DNA of 64,000 nucleotides from the NCBI GenBank assembly GCA_016719575.1, contig JADJYV010000013.1, positions 1,302,001 to 1,366,000 on the forward strand. Direction: 5' to 3'. Source of the DNA: Pseudobdellovibrionaceae bacterium (GTDB lineage: Bacteria > Bdellovibrionota > Bdellovibrionia > Bdellovibrionales > Bdellovibrionaceae). The position numbers were made by a program, and so were the translations under genes. A model generated the notes under the pieces. That model did no database searches, was not told where the DNA came from, and saw only the letters and a program-made list of their open reading frames with translations. Shown here piece by piece: positions 17,346 to 26,241 of the stretch. How positions within the stretch are numbered: position 1 is the stretch's first letter; every line of letters starts with the position of its first letter.

Positions 17346-17806
17346 CTTATCTCCTTCATCATTTAAGATTTTTAAAGGATACGGTGTCGCTTGCTTATGT
17401 CAACACGAAGTATGTGACCAAAATCTAATCAAACATTGCCACCTGCGATACATTGGACCTGAGGTATTTGAGGCCGAAAGCTGTTATAAAATTTTGACCT
17501 GGAAGCGGTCTTAGACCAAAAGGACCGCTTTCAATAGCGTCGATTTTTAGGGCCTAAAAGATTGGCCTTCCATCTTTTCTCGAAAACTAGCCTCGAACTC
17601 GGCGCCGCACTCTGGGTCTTCAAAACCCAGGTCACTTGGTGGCATAGGATCGGTCAAAATCCGGCAATGGTCAAAATTTGATCCATTGGAAAAATGGGCG
17701 GGGCAGATAGGAGGAGTATCGAAGCTATTGCCGATCGGGAAAGGTACACTCTCCTGAACTGATCTAGCTCGATTAAAAAGCGCTTTAGCCCAAGTAAAAG
17801 AACGAA
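17346..17806. other. 461-base gap with a hairpin and repeat R2
   Basis: No supported gene. AAGCGGTC (17503 to 17510) pairs with GACCGCTT (17523 to 17530). The R2 copy lies at 17618 to 17669. A 32-codon minus-strand frame starting MPPSDLGFEDPEC runs through part of the repeat but is too short to claim. Confidence 0.5.
17618..17669 (+). repeat. Dispersed repeat R2, copy a (52 bp)
   Basis: Identical by eye over 52 bases to 27883 to 27934, same orientation, beginning CTTCAAAACCCAGGTCACTT. On the minus strand it includes TTTTGACC, and in copy a TTTTGACC occurs twice, 17 bases apart, like an operator or promoter remnant. Confidence 0.8.
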
Positions 17807-18313
17807 TTATTTTTCAATATTGAAAAAAATCTTCGTTGATTTACAGTTGTTCACATTAATTAAGGTGGCGCCCGAACCAAAATAAGTTGATAAAAGATTG
17901 TTATTATCTAATATGCTTAATGCTCCCGCAATGATTTGAGTTACCTTATTTGTCTCCTTATCTATGGTATATGTATATCGAAATAACGAATTATTTGCGT
18001 AAACCCTCTCTATATACTCGACATTCCTCGAAATTTCTGCATGATGCATTTTGCCCGCGCCAATCACATCCCAAGTTGTCGGATTCAATTGGGATGGCAC
18101 ACCTTCTGGTGTATATTTGATCGTTGCATATCCGAGGGCAGTGCAGTTTGGTTGAATAATTCGCATAGTAACGAACGGTGCCTTTTCTGCTGGACACCTA
18201 TAAGAAACATATTCGCCAGCAAATTGGGGGCACGATGGCGGTTTCTCCTTGGCCACGGCCAAGAGCGAAGTAAAAAAAATCGAAAGTAGGCATGCATATT
18301 GCCGAGTCGTCAT
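17807..18313 (-). CDS. Exported protein, unknown
   Basis: 168 aa with signal peptide MTTRQYACLLSIFFTSLLAVAK. The mature part is beta-rich with cysteines in CPQFAGEYVSYRCP, PNCTALG and NNCKST; FAGEYVSYRC... and GNT-like repeating strands suggest a small secreted beta-sandwich or lipocalin-like fold, but no family is recognised. GGGAGA lies upstream of the ATG on the minus strand. Confidence 0.55.
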   Translation of the reverse strand: MTTRQYACLLSIFFTSLLAVAKEKPPSCPQFAGEYVSYRCPAEKAPFVTMRIIQPNCTALGYATIKYTPEGVPSQLNPTTWDVIGAGKMHHAEISRNVEYIERVYANNSLFRYTYTIDKETNKVTQIIAGALSILDNNNLLSTYFGSGATLINVNNCKSTKIFFNIEK

Positions 18314-18494
18314 GAACTTTTCTCCCTAAGGATTTAGAATTCCCAAGCTAGGTTTAAAAGAAAACACACAATCATCCGTAAGTATAGTGTAATCAAGGTT
18401 ATAACCCATCTTTTGCTCTCGACTTCTGGCCGCCTTGAACCACGGTACCACGGAGGAGCGAGTCCCAGGAGCAGCCTTGGGGTCAGTTTCTGAA

Positions 18495-18773
18495 CTATTC
18501 ATACAAGGTCACTCTCGAAAAAGCCTCTTGCGAATCAAATCCCGATTCCTGAGCTATCTCGATGATGCGGTCATCCGATGAAGCAAGTTTTTGAGCAGCC
18601 TTCGTTAGTCGCCGACGACGAAGATATGTTCCTAAACTCATTCCCACAACTGCCGCAAACATCTTTTAGAAGTGATGCGATGAATAGGCGGAATACTGAG
18701 AAACGTCTTGTACGCTCAGTTCGTCAAGCAGATGATCTTCAATATAGTTTACAATATCGACTATCAATTTCAT
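18495..18773 (-). pseudogene. AraC-family regulator remnant
   Basis: Translating the minus strand from 18773 gives an AraC/XylS DNA-binding domain: IVDIVNYIEDHLLDELSVQD, then SAYSSHHF, an in-frame TAA where a residue is expected, then KMFAAVVGMSLGTYLRRRR and LTKAAQKLASSDDRIIEIAQ, ESGFDSQEAFSR, after which it ends at TAG (18495 to 18497). Both helix-turn-helix motifs are recognisable, but a nonsense codon interrupts the first and the C-terminal effector domain is absent. No start after the stop would restore a useful protein. Confidence 0.8.
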
Positions 18774-18853
18774 CGGTCACCTCACACCAAGAGAGATACT
18801 TGATCGCAAGGTAACGGTTTTGATTTTTTGTGTGATTTGTTTTGTTGCGTTGG

Positions 18854-19814
18854 TCAAAACAGCCTCAATGGGGCTCGAATGGCATCAACTAATTGTGGTA
18901 ACTTTTCTTTAGCCCAGTCTAAGCCATTCGCATCAAATACTTTCTCTTTAATGCACGTCTTTGCCCAGTGATAGATCAAGGCAGCGCGATATTTGTCAAA
19001 AACTTGGATACGATCAATCCAAATTTGATCCAATTTATTTTCTTGGTTGTAGCCGCACAAAAACACTTCGAGGGCTTTTTCTTTGGCAAGATTGTTGGTC
19101 CCCTCAAAAAGATTTTTGTTGATGGAGTTTATTGGCGCGACAATGTCGTAGCTGAACCATTGATAGCAAGCATCGTCAAAATCGAAAGCTGTGATGTGTC
19201 CACTATCTATAAAGAAATTACCTTGATGAAGATCGCAATGGACCAAGCCATAAGAATCTTTTTCTTGAGGCAAGGATTTCATCCAATCCATAAGTTCATT
19301 AATGCGTTGATAAGGAATTTCATCGGCCTTGTCCAGGCTACGCAAGGCCATCGCCAGCGACTCATCGTCTGCCCATTGTTGACGAAGCTGAATCGTCGGT
19401 GAGGGCTGATAACTTTTTGTCAGGCGGTGCATCTGACCAACATATTTGCCCCAAGTTTCGATCAAAGTCTGACTGGTATCTTCATTCGGTTTTAAAAACG
19501 AGCCCGGAGCTTTTTTGGAAGACTGCCGCAAAGAGCTTACTTTCACCACTGAGTTCCACTAACAATGATCCGTGTTTGGTACGGATAGGACTTGCGATCT
19601 TCATTCCCTTTTTTGTCAGATAGCTCATCCAATCGAGTTCTGATTCAATCTCTTTCGCCGTTCTGTGAACGGGCTCTGTAAGACGAAGCACTACCTCTTT
19701 GCCATCGAGGTTGGCAAAATACACAAAGTTGGCGACCCTTCGATGAAACGTAATTTCATCGCCGAGCGGCCAGTGCTGTTTTAGTTCTTGGATTTGGTGG
19801 TGCGAAAGCTGCAC
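18854..19814 (-). pseudogene. APH/RdoA-like phosphotransferase, frameshifted at an A6 run
   Basis: Aminoglycoside-phosphotransferase/choline-kinase fold protein. The first part (from 19814) gives the N-lobe (FVYFANLDGKEVVLRLTEPVHRTAKEIESELDWMSYL, with K and E of the nucleotide site). The second part, in another frame, gives the C-lobe with the Brenner-type loop LVHCDLHQGNFFID and the metal-binding AFDFDDACYQWFSYDI. The break is at the A6 run (plus-strand T6 at 19511 to 19516); A5 would give a continuous 319-aa protein reading FQKAPGSFLKPNED. Last gene of the minus-strand VOC-to-kinase operon. Real frameshift or consensus error. Confidence 0.85.
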
Positions 19815-19856
19815 TAAGTGGGCTCCTTACTTCTGTGGAGTTAGATCTTGCGTTAT

Positions 19857-20243
19857 CTAAGTTTCTATTGAGGTGGCAAAGACCAGTACATGACCATCGA
19901 GATCGAGAACATATCCAGCAATATCCCCCCAATTTCTTTTTTGAATTGAACTCAGTTCCTTCGCACCGCGATTTAAGGCACGTTGGAAGAAGATTTTAGG
20001 ATCGTCAACTTTGAAATAGACCTCAACTCGAGGAATGCCGCTTGCTTGAGAAGGATCTGGCAGTTCCTGCCCTAACAGTTTCTTAATTCCTGCTTCAGGC
20101 ATCAAACCAAGAATGTGTTTTTCAGAGAGTTTAAACTCGGTCATCCCAGGCACATCAAGTATTGGAGTCATCTCCAGAACATTGGAATAGAACTCGGCAC
20201 TCATTTTTTGGTCGGCGACATAAAGAATAGTATGAACGATCAT
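19857..20243 (-). CDS. VOC (glyoxalase/bleomycin-resistance fold) protein
   Basis: 128 aa. VOC beta-alpha-beta-beta-beta modules: IVHTILYVADQKMSAEFYSNVLEMTP at the N-terminus and EVYFKVDDPKIFFQRALNRGAKE...GYVLDLDGHVLVFA at the C-terminus. H4 and the C-terminal acidic/aromatic positions are candidate metal ligands. Substrate unknown. Second VOC gene of this operon; 42 bases separate it from the kinase-like gene downstream. Confidence 0.8.
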   Translation of the reverse strand: MIVHTILYVADQKMSAEFYSNVLEMTPILDVPGMTEFKLSEKHILGLMPEAGIKKLLGQELPDPSQASGIPRVEVYFKVDDPKIFFQRALNRGAKELSSIQKRNWGDIAGYVLDLDGHVLVFATSIET

Positions 20244-20280
20244 AGCAAGGCCTTCGGTGAATTGCTGTTTGGTTTGATCA

Positions 20281-20916
20281 TCATAAAATCTCAGCTTTCA
20301 ACGAAGACAAATAGCTCTTCATCAATTCAACTCTTCTTCGGCCTTCGGCAAGCCCAGAGGCGGTTTTCATTGTTTCGGCAGTCTTGAATAACTTTTTGAA
20401 AAAATGATCCACTGTGAATTGGGAGTCATCAGGCGACCTGACATCACAGAATGGGTCTTCTGGACTATAGAATGCTCGCTTAAGAAGTCCTGCTGTTGCG
20501 AAGCACCTGGCAATTCCAATCGCCCCAAGACCATCGAGGCGGTCAGCATCCTGAACAATTTTTGCCTCTATTGTTTTAACTTCTAAGTTCGCGCTAAAAC
20601 TATGTCCTGCTATCGCATGACCAATCTCTTCATAAAATTTTGCTGGATAACCAATGGATCTTAAAAACTCAATGGCTTGAGTAGCAGATAATTGAGATGC
20701 CTGACTACGGAGGGGGCTGTCTTTGGGGACAATAACAAAGTCGTGAAGCCATGCCGCCGGAACAACAACTTCTGGATTCCCCTGTTCAAGTTCACAAAGT
20801 GACTTTGCAAGCGTGACCACTCGTCTGAAATGGAGTAGATCGTGGGCGGGATCGTCAGCCGAGGCGATCTCTGAAATCCTTTTCTCAAATTTAAGTTCCC
20901 ATTCAGTGAGATTCAT
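20281..20916 (-). CDS. HD-domain phosphohydrolase
   Basis: 211 aa. HD superfamily metal site: HDLLHFRRVVTLAK (first His), AAWLHDFV (HD pair) and IVQDADRLDGLGAIG (distal Asp), the order seen in YedJ/YpgQ-type phosphohydrolases. ATG 20916 is chosen because it overlaps the methyltransferase stop as ATGA. Substrate probably a nucleotide or other phosphomonoester (family inference). Confidence 0.85.
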   Translation of the reverse strand: MNLTEWELKFEKRISEIASADDPAHDLLHFRRVVTLAKSLCELEQGNPEVVVPAAWLHDFVIVPKDSPLRSQASQLSATQAIEFLRSIGYPAKFYEEIGHAIAGHSFSANLEVKTIEAKIVQDADRLDGLGAIGIARCFATAGLLKRAFYSPEDPFCDVRSPDDSQFTVDHFFKKLFKTAETMKTASGLAEGRRRVELMKSYLSSLKAEIL

Positions 20917-21686
20917 ATTTTTTGACACCAAAAAACATCGGTGCGATAGGGCAGCTTAACTTCAGTTTTATCCCTTGTATCTGGATGGCTATGAACGAGT
21001 CTGCGAACTTGGTCCAGCACCACTTTCTTTTGCAACTCAGGCAGAGCAGAAATGAAACTGATCGAGCCAATACGATCCACGATGGTTTCTATTGTTCCAA
21101 CTTGAGTATAAACGAACTGCTGTAACTGAATTTTTGAAAAAAGATTTGTATCGGTAAAGGCATTCTGCCAGCGCATGGATTTGTATCTAGGTGCGCCGCC
21201 CTCATGTGGATCAATGATTTTGGTCAACTCGCCAACCCAGTCTAAAGATTCGTCACGAGCATTCCAAATGAGACCCAGCTTGCCATTCGGCTTTAGCACT
21301 CGATGAATTTCTCTGAGTGCTGCTGGAGTGTCGAACCAGTGAAAGGCCTGAGCCGCTATGACTACATCAACCGAACAGTCGCCAGTTGGGATATTTTCAG
21401 CCGATCCATTTAAAAGTTTTATGGTGGGCAACAGAGATTGAAACTTTGCTCTCATTCCCTCAACTGGCTCGACAGCGACAACTTTGGCGCCAGATGGAAC
21501 CAGAAGTTTCGTAAATTTGCCCGTGCCAGAACCAAGATCCAAGACATTTGAAGCGGCGTCTATCTGCAGAGTATTTACCAGAAAGCTAATGGCCTCTGGC
21601 GGATATTCAGGTCTGCCACGTTCGTAAGAGTCTCCGGCGCGATCAAATCCAATAGCAGCTTTTTCGTGGATATTATTATTTACCAT
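20913..21686 (-). CDS. Class I SAM-dependent methyltransferase
   Basis: 257 aa. Motif I VLDLGSGTGKFTKLLV, acidic end of strand beta2 VVAVEPVEGM, then AENIPTGDCSVDVVIAAQAFHWFD and HRVLKPNGKLGLIWN. This is the UbiE/YcgJ-like Methyltransf_11 pattern. The lead EKAAIGFDRAGDSYERGRPEYPPEAI is typical of this small-molecule group. The reading frame extends upstream, but ATG 21686 lies 2 bases after the TPR gene's stop, the natural start. Substrate unknown. Confidence 0.85.
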   Translation of the reverse strand: MVNNNIHEKAAIGFDRAGDSYERGRPEYPPEAISFLVNTLQIDAASNVLDLGSGTGKFTKLLVPSGAKVVAVEPVEGMRAKFQSLLPTIKLLNGSAENIPTGDCSVDVVIAAQAFHWFDTPAALREIHRVLKPNGKLGLIWNARDESLDWVGELTKIIDPHEGGAPRYKSMRWQNAFTDTNLFSKIQLQQFVYTQVGTIETIVDRIGSISFISALPELQKKVVLDQVRRLVHSHPDTRDKTEVKLPYRTDVFWCQKI

Positions 21687-21687
21687 T

Positions 21688-22170
21688 TTACTTCCATGTC
21701 TCATTGAGTTTGTCAGAATAAAATCTGAATGCGCGATCATAAGACTTAATTGAGTCATCGCTAGTTGTATCAAGAAGTTGAAGTAATAGTTCTTCAACCG
21801 ATTTTTCAACTTTACCTAGATTGAAAAGAGTCAACGCTCGAAAGACGCTTAAGGCACGTTCTTTTGGGAACTCTGCAATCGCTTGATCAAAAACTTTGAG
21901 AGACTTTTCATACTCCCCAAGGCAGCGATAGGTGCTGCCGAGACCCAGCATCGCGCCGACACGATCTTCGACAAGGCCATTAGCTATTGCTGTTTCGTAA
22001 TAGGGCGCGGCTTCTGATTCCTTGCCCACAGAATCGCAAGTCCAAGCCATTTGATAGTTGATGTCTGGGTCGGATGGATATGTCTGCAGTAGAGCTTTTA
22101 AAATGCTCATTGCTTCTTCTGGCTTGCTATTTTTGCGAAGCTCGATTGCTTCGGATAGCTTTGTTTTCAT
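21688..22170 (-). CDS. Small TPR-repeat protein
   Basis: 160 aa, entirely helical, about three tetratricopeptide repeats (ALLQTYPSDPDINYQMAWTCDSVG, GAMLGLGSTYRCLGEYEKSLKVFDQAI, AEFPKERALSVFRALTLFNLGK). It resembles the small TPR proteins (COG5588-like) found beside methyltransferase or VOC genes. ATG 22170 overlaps the upstream stop as ATGA. Likely a protein-protein adaptor; partner unknown. Confidence 0.75.
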   Translation of the reverse strand: MKTKLSEAIELRKNSKPEEAMSILKALLQTYPSDPDINYQMAWTCDSVGKESEAAPYYETAIANGLVEDRVGAMLGLGSTYRCLGEYEKSLKVFDQAIAEFPKERALSVFRALTLFNLGKVEKSVEELLLQLLDTTSDDSIKSYDRAFRFYSDKLNETWK

Positions 22171-22523
22171 TCGTTGTGCCAACTAACTTCAATCTTGTAG
22201 CCGTCTGGATCTAAAATAAAAAAAGACGCAAACTGATCTTTTTCAGTCATCAAGTCGCGTGCGATTTTTACCTTTAGTTCTTTTGCTTTTTGATAAATAC
22301 TTTGAACCTCGGCTTCAGAGTTAAGGCAGAAGCCAAGATGAAACCAAGCCGGGAATTTTAGAATTTCATCGACGGGATCTATCGCAATTAAAAACCCTGC
22401 ATCGTTGCTGAGAAAGACGCCAGGATCGTGGTTAAATTTCGTTTTAAACCCAAAGAGAAGGCAATAAAAATCAATAGACTTTTTTAGATCTTTAGTTCCT
22501 ATGTGAACGTGATTCAGATTCAT
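22167..22523 (-). CDS. VOC-family protein
   Basis: 118 aa single VOC domain: MNLNHVHIGTKDLKKSIDFYCLLFGFK at the start, WFHLGFCLNSEAEVQSIYQKAKELKV in the middle, FFILDPDGYKIEVSWHNE at the end. H5 (or H7), H62 in FHLGF and E113 in IEVSW form a plausible metal site. First gene of the six-gene minus-strand operon, so the operon promoter should lie in 22524 to 22769, where a CCGCTTAAGCGG palindrome is found at 22702 to 22713. Confidence 0.8.
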   Translation of the reverse strand: MNLNHVHIGTKDLKKSIDFYCLLFGFKTKFNHDPGVFLSNDAGFLIAIDPVDEILKFPAWFHLGFCLNSEAEVQSIYQKAKELKVKIARDLMTEKDQFASFFILDPDGYKIEVSWHNE

Positions 22524-22769
22524 GGCCCCACCTTGATTAAAGGCCCAAATTTAAAACAGCAAGTATGCTCGACTTTTAGCAAAGCAGATCCAATAATTAC
22601 CGGGAATTTGGGCCGAGTTTGACACTTTTGACATAGGCATTTGATCTGGTCAACGCGTGGCCAAATGCTCCTCCAAGAAAAGGCTGAAAATTCCTTTTAA
22701 ACCGCTTAAGCGGGCAGACTTAATTTCGATATTTCACCCACCCGTCACCCAGCTATTTTTGCAAGGGGT

Positions 22770-23987
22770 TTAATTACCCCATATTTTGCTTTCATTAATA
22801 AGCCGAATTTCTCCCATATGCTTTCCTGTTATTGTTTCGTGCATATCTCCCTTCCACCAACTAGATGGGTAAGCATCAGACACCATCTTAATCTCTGAAT
22901 GATAAGAGAGCTTGCCATAAGAAAAGTCGATATATGCAAATTTCGTCCCACATTTTCCAGATACTGGCCTTGGTGTACGGTCAAGCAAAGGGCAACTCAG
23001 GTTCTTATAGTTTTCAGTCCATAAACTCATCTCTCCAGAAAGTTCTCCAACTTCATTACACGATAAACTCGCCATGAAATTACATTCGGCAGCCTGTTCA
23101 CCAGGCACAAGATCAAATTGAATGCGGGCACTATATGCACCATTGAGTGAATACAGCGAGGTAATGCATGATTTACCCTCTCCATTAAGTAGGTCATTAA
23201 ACTGCAATTTTAAAATTTCTATTGGGAAATTATGCTGCATAAAACCCTTACTTACTGAGTATTGAAATTCAATCTTTTCTCCATTTTTGATATAGGAACA
23301 TGTTGTATATGGCTCTTTCATTCTAAACAGTATCAAATCATCTTCTTCTAATATTTTTGGAATAAATTGGATGCCCTGCGAAAGCACAAATGGTGCATCG
23401 CTTAAATCTTGATACTTAATAGTCACAGGACTGAGATCAAAAGATTTAATTGTAGAATCTCCTAATTCTTCTTCAAATTGGGCATTTAGATATGGATAAA
23501 TTGAATCCTTATAAAACTCCTTGAATAGAATTCCACTAGAAAATACTGGATGTATCTTTAAAGTTGGCAATTCGATTAGTGTAAAATTTTGTAAATTTAA
23601 TTTTACGTAGTCGAAAGAACATTTAGGACCTTCCTGGCAAGGGCCTTCATATACAACTTTATATCTTTGAGTGACTTTTTTTCCGTCAACAGATATCGAA
23701 AAATACGTCTCGATGTATCTTTCATTAAATCTGCCAACATCTAAAGTAATTGAAGGAATTACAAATGTTCCATCATCGTTAACTGTCACAGAAATTCCTT
23801 TTTTTCCACAGTTAACCATTCCATCAACAATGACTTTACTGCAATCAAGTGTTACTGAAATAGTTATCTTATCATTTTCACTTTTAGTTAGGTTATTTGC
23901 TTTTCCTTTAAATGCGGGTGATGAAAATGCGAATAAGGTTTGACTCGAACATAGTAAAAAACAAAAGAATAATGCCCTAAATCCCAT
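22770..23987 (-). CDS. Large exported beta-rich protein, unknown
   Basis: 405 aa. Signal peptide MGFRALFFCFLLCSSQTLFAF. The mature part is beta-rich with about ten cysteines in pairs (LDCSKVIVDGMVNCGKK, GPCQEGPKCSFDY, AECNFMASLSCNE, LSCPLLD...GKCGTK), indicating an extracytoplasmic, disulfide-bonded protein. ATG 23987 follows GGTGG. Low GC for the window (long AT-rich stretches), hinting at acquisition. No family recognised. Confidence 0.55.
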   Translation of the reverse strand: MGFRALFFCFLLCSSQTLFAFSSPAFKGKANNLTKSENDKITISVTLDCSKVIVDGMVNCGKKGISVTVNDDGTFVIPSITLDVGRFNERYIETYFSISVDGKKVTQRYKVVYEGPCQEGPKCSFDYVKLNLQNFTLIELPTLKIHPVFSSGILFKEFYKDSIYPYLNAQFEEELGDSTIKSFDLSPVTIKYQDLSDAPFVLSQGIQFIPKILEEDDLILFRMKEPYTTCSYIKNGEKIEFQYSVSKGFMQHNFPIEILKLQFNDLLNGEGKSCITSLYSLNGAYSARIQFDLVPGEQAAECNFMASLSCNEVGELSGEMSLWTENYKNLSCPLLDRTPRPVSGKCGTKFAYIDFSYGKLSYHSEIKMVSDAYPSSWWKGDMHETITGKHMGEIRLINESKIWGN

Positions 23988-24058
23988 GAATTCCACCCTG
24001 AAGCAAACTAAGCTGTAAAAATAATGTTGAAGCTATAAATGTTTTCATATCGCCCTTT

Positions 24059-24469
24059 TCAAAAAGATTGTTGATTAATAAGAAAGTGAATATATCCAAC
24101 GGTGTTAACTTCTAGCACGCGAAGATTTTGTTCTAAACGCTCAAGCTCCTCCTTTAAGGTTAAGCTATCAGTAATTTTCTGTATCATGAAGTCCTCTTTC
24201 ACAAAGTTAATTCCAAAACTGGGCATTACATATTTTTTAAACTCCAATAGCTTTATAGAAGATACACTTCCAAATGCTTTATTGTAATTTGCATACAATA
24301 GATCGAATTCATCATTGATACGGTAGAGCACACATGCTCCGGCGGCAATACTCTCAGCTTGCCAATAAACTGTATTGATTAATTTCTGAATCTCTAAACT
24401 TGCAATTGAATAACGATCTTGCGAAGACTTCTGGTATAGTTCATAAAATTTATTAGCTAATGCGGCCGG
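24059..24469 (-). pseudogene. 5'-truncated open frame next to repeat R3
   Basis: On the minus strand the frame is open from 24469 (just after a TGA) to the stop at 24059, about 136 codons with no ATG near its start: ALANKFYELYQKSSQDRYSI, then LEIQKLINTVYWQAESIAAG and so on to GYIHFLINQQSF. It is helical and charged with no signal peptide visible. It looks like the C-terminal part of a longer protein cut at the junction with the repeat-containing block. A GTG near 24331 would give 90 aa but has no ribosome site. Family not recognised. Confidence 0.5.
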
Positions 24470-24795
24470 TCATTGGCCACCTTGTGGTGATTAGCCAGCT
24501 CGAATCATAGGCGCTCGTTCTTTTAACCCCAATTTTAGTGCGTTTAACAATAAGGTTATTCAGGCTGAGCCAGCGATGTTGAGCAGGCCGTGACAAAAAG
24601 GCCTTGTTTTAAAAGCCTGGCTGTTTTTTTTAGAACAGCAAGTCCTCTAAAAAATTTGAAATTCACAAGCAAATTAAAGGGTTACCGCGATGTTTTTAAT
24701 CGTTTCGAAACTCAAAAAAGCGATTTTTCGTATCACAATGTGTGCATACGTGCACTAGGGAGCTCAATTCTATAGGCTAGAATTAGAGAGGATTG
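24470..24795. other. 326-base gap, mostly repeat R3
   Basis: No gene supported. The first 80 bases are unique; the rest is R3 copy a and the 3' flank of the beta-helix gene. Confidence 0.5.
24556..24752 (+). repeat. Dispersed repeat R3, copy a
   Basis: Two parts. Bases 24624 to 24752 match 26472 to 26600 directly over about 129 bp with about four mismatches. Bases 24556 to 24632 match the reverse complement of 26377 to 26453. A hairpin AGGC-N12-GCCT followed by a long T-run lies at the joint. Direct copies flank the beta-helix lipoprotein gene. Confidence 0.85.
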
Positions 24796-26214
24796 TTACT
24801 GACTTGACGATGTCCGATTATTTTCTAATGTCGCTTCGGCGGTTGGCACAATGCGAATGGCTTCAATACCATTTATAATCGTCAAACTGTTGTCTTTGAC
24901 TAAGTGATCTTTTCCGCCACGAATGTCGATCAATACTTTTGAAATTTGTCCACCACCATCAATCATGGAATTTAGAATAGAACTTTGATTTCCCGCTGAT
25001 GTGTCAATGTGTATAGCGGATGAGAGTTCACTTCTCAGACGGACGTTTTTCAAGGTGACTCGTGCGCCCTGAAAGACGCTGACAACGGGGCCTTTGGTCG
25101 TTGAGAAGGCTGAGGTTCCTAGGATGCTAACATGGTGAGGAACTTTGTGAACAATTATACAATCTTGAGATGACTCACCATCACTACCAAGGTCACCGCC
25201 TACAATTTCCTGATCCCCGTTTTTTATATCAAAACAATTCTCACCGTTCCCTCGCATTGTTGCATCAGCAAACACATTTCCACCACCAGCTTGAGGGCCT
25301 AACTGCACTCCATCTTCCTGGTTATTAGACGCTACAAAAATCTTGAATTCATTGTTTGCCCCATCAACTAAGACTCCGTGTCCTGTTCGACCGGTTTTCC
25401 CAATTTGGAATTCAAGCCCGTTCTGAACGGATTGAAAATGTCTTAATGAATTGCTTGATCCAGAAACATGAATGCCGTTGATGGTATTTTCCTTAGCAAT
25501 TAAATTCGAGATTTCACAGTTGCTTCCGCCGATTCGCAGTCCATCACGACTTCTTGTTACCTCAATATCCTTGAGTGAAACATACTGATTATTTTTGAGG
25601 TCAACACCATATCGAAGAACGTTTACTTCTATTTTCTTTTTCCAATCATTTGGACTTTTACTTGAATAAATGAAGAGAGTTCCGCCCCCTAAGCCTTCCC
25701 ACGCCCATTGCCCTTCAGCGTTTAATTCCGAAGCCTTCTCTTTCAATTGAGATCCCGCAACCTCAATCGAATCAACGAACATCTTTTCTGGTTCTTCGTT
25801 TTGATCTGAGGCGAGTTTTGTGGACCAAATATTTTTTGAAACCGGATTCCATACCTGAACAGCAACGTCGAAAGATCCGTTTATTTGCGGCAAAGCACCG
25901 TCGCCATAGCTTCCGACAAAAATTAGACGGTCAGGGCTTCCAGAAGATTTGATATAGAAAGCCTCATGCCACACCCGATTTCTTTTCAATAAGAATCCTG
26001 TTCCTGGATCATATTTTTTAGACTTGATCTTGCTGAATGTCCGCCAAGCTGTGCTTTCAGAGAGACCGTCATCGCTGTCGTTTCCATCATCGGCGTCAAT
26101 ATAGTAGATCGGATCAGATTGCGCGATCCTCCTTGAAGAATTAGGGGTCGAAGCACATCTTAAGATGCCAAATAAAAATAAAAGAATTACCGGCGTGACT
26201 TTCATAAAACTCAT
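24796..26214 (-). CDS. Right-handed beta-helix lipoprotein
   Basis: 472 aa. Start ATG 26214 follows GGGAG; signal MSFMKVTPVILLFLFGILRC with lipobox ILRC. The lead YYIDADDGNDSDDGLSESTAWRTFSKI is the typical entry of parallel beta-helix/pectate-lyase-like surface proteins (DUF1565-like). From about residue 200 repeating coils appear (GLRIGGSNCEISNLIAKENT, NGIHVSGSSNSLRHFQSVQN, GVLVDGANNEFKIFVASNNQ, GVQLGPQAGGG). Probably surface-exposed and carbohydrate-binding or -cleaving. It sits between two direct copies of repeat R3, so the whole gene may be a transferable or deletable unit. Confidence 0.8.
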   Translation of the reverse strand: MSFMKVTPVILLFLFGILRCASTPNSSRRIAQSDPIYYIDADDGNDSDDGLSESTAWRTFSKIKSKKYDPGTGFLLKRNRVWHEAFYIKSSGSPDRLIFVGSYGDGALPQINGSFDVAVQVWNPVSKNIWSTKLASDQNEEPEKMFVDSIEVAGSQLKEKASELNAEGQWAWEGLGGGTLFIYSSKSPNDWKKKIEVNVLRYGVDLKNNQYVSLKDIEVTRSRDGLRIGGSNCEISNLIAKENTINGIHVSGSSNSLRHFQSVQNGLEFQIGKTGRTGHGVLVDGANNEFKIFVASNNQEDGVQLGPQAGGGNVFADATMRGNGENCFDIKNGDQEIVGGDLGSDGESSQDCIIVHKVPHHVSILGTSAFSTTKGPVVSVFQGARVTLKNVRLRSELSSAIHIDTSAGNQSSILNSMIDGGGQISKVLIDIRGGKDHLVKDNSLTIINGIEAIRIVPTAEATLENNRTSSSQ

Positions 26215-26241
26215 GCGTCTCCCTGCAAACAAATCCATCAT

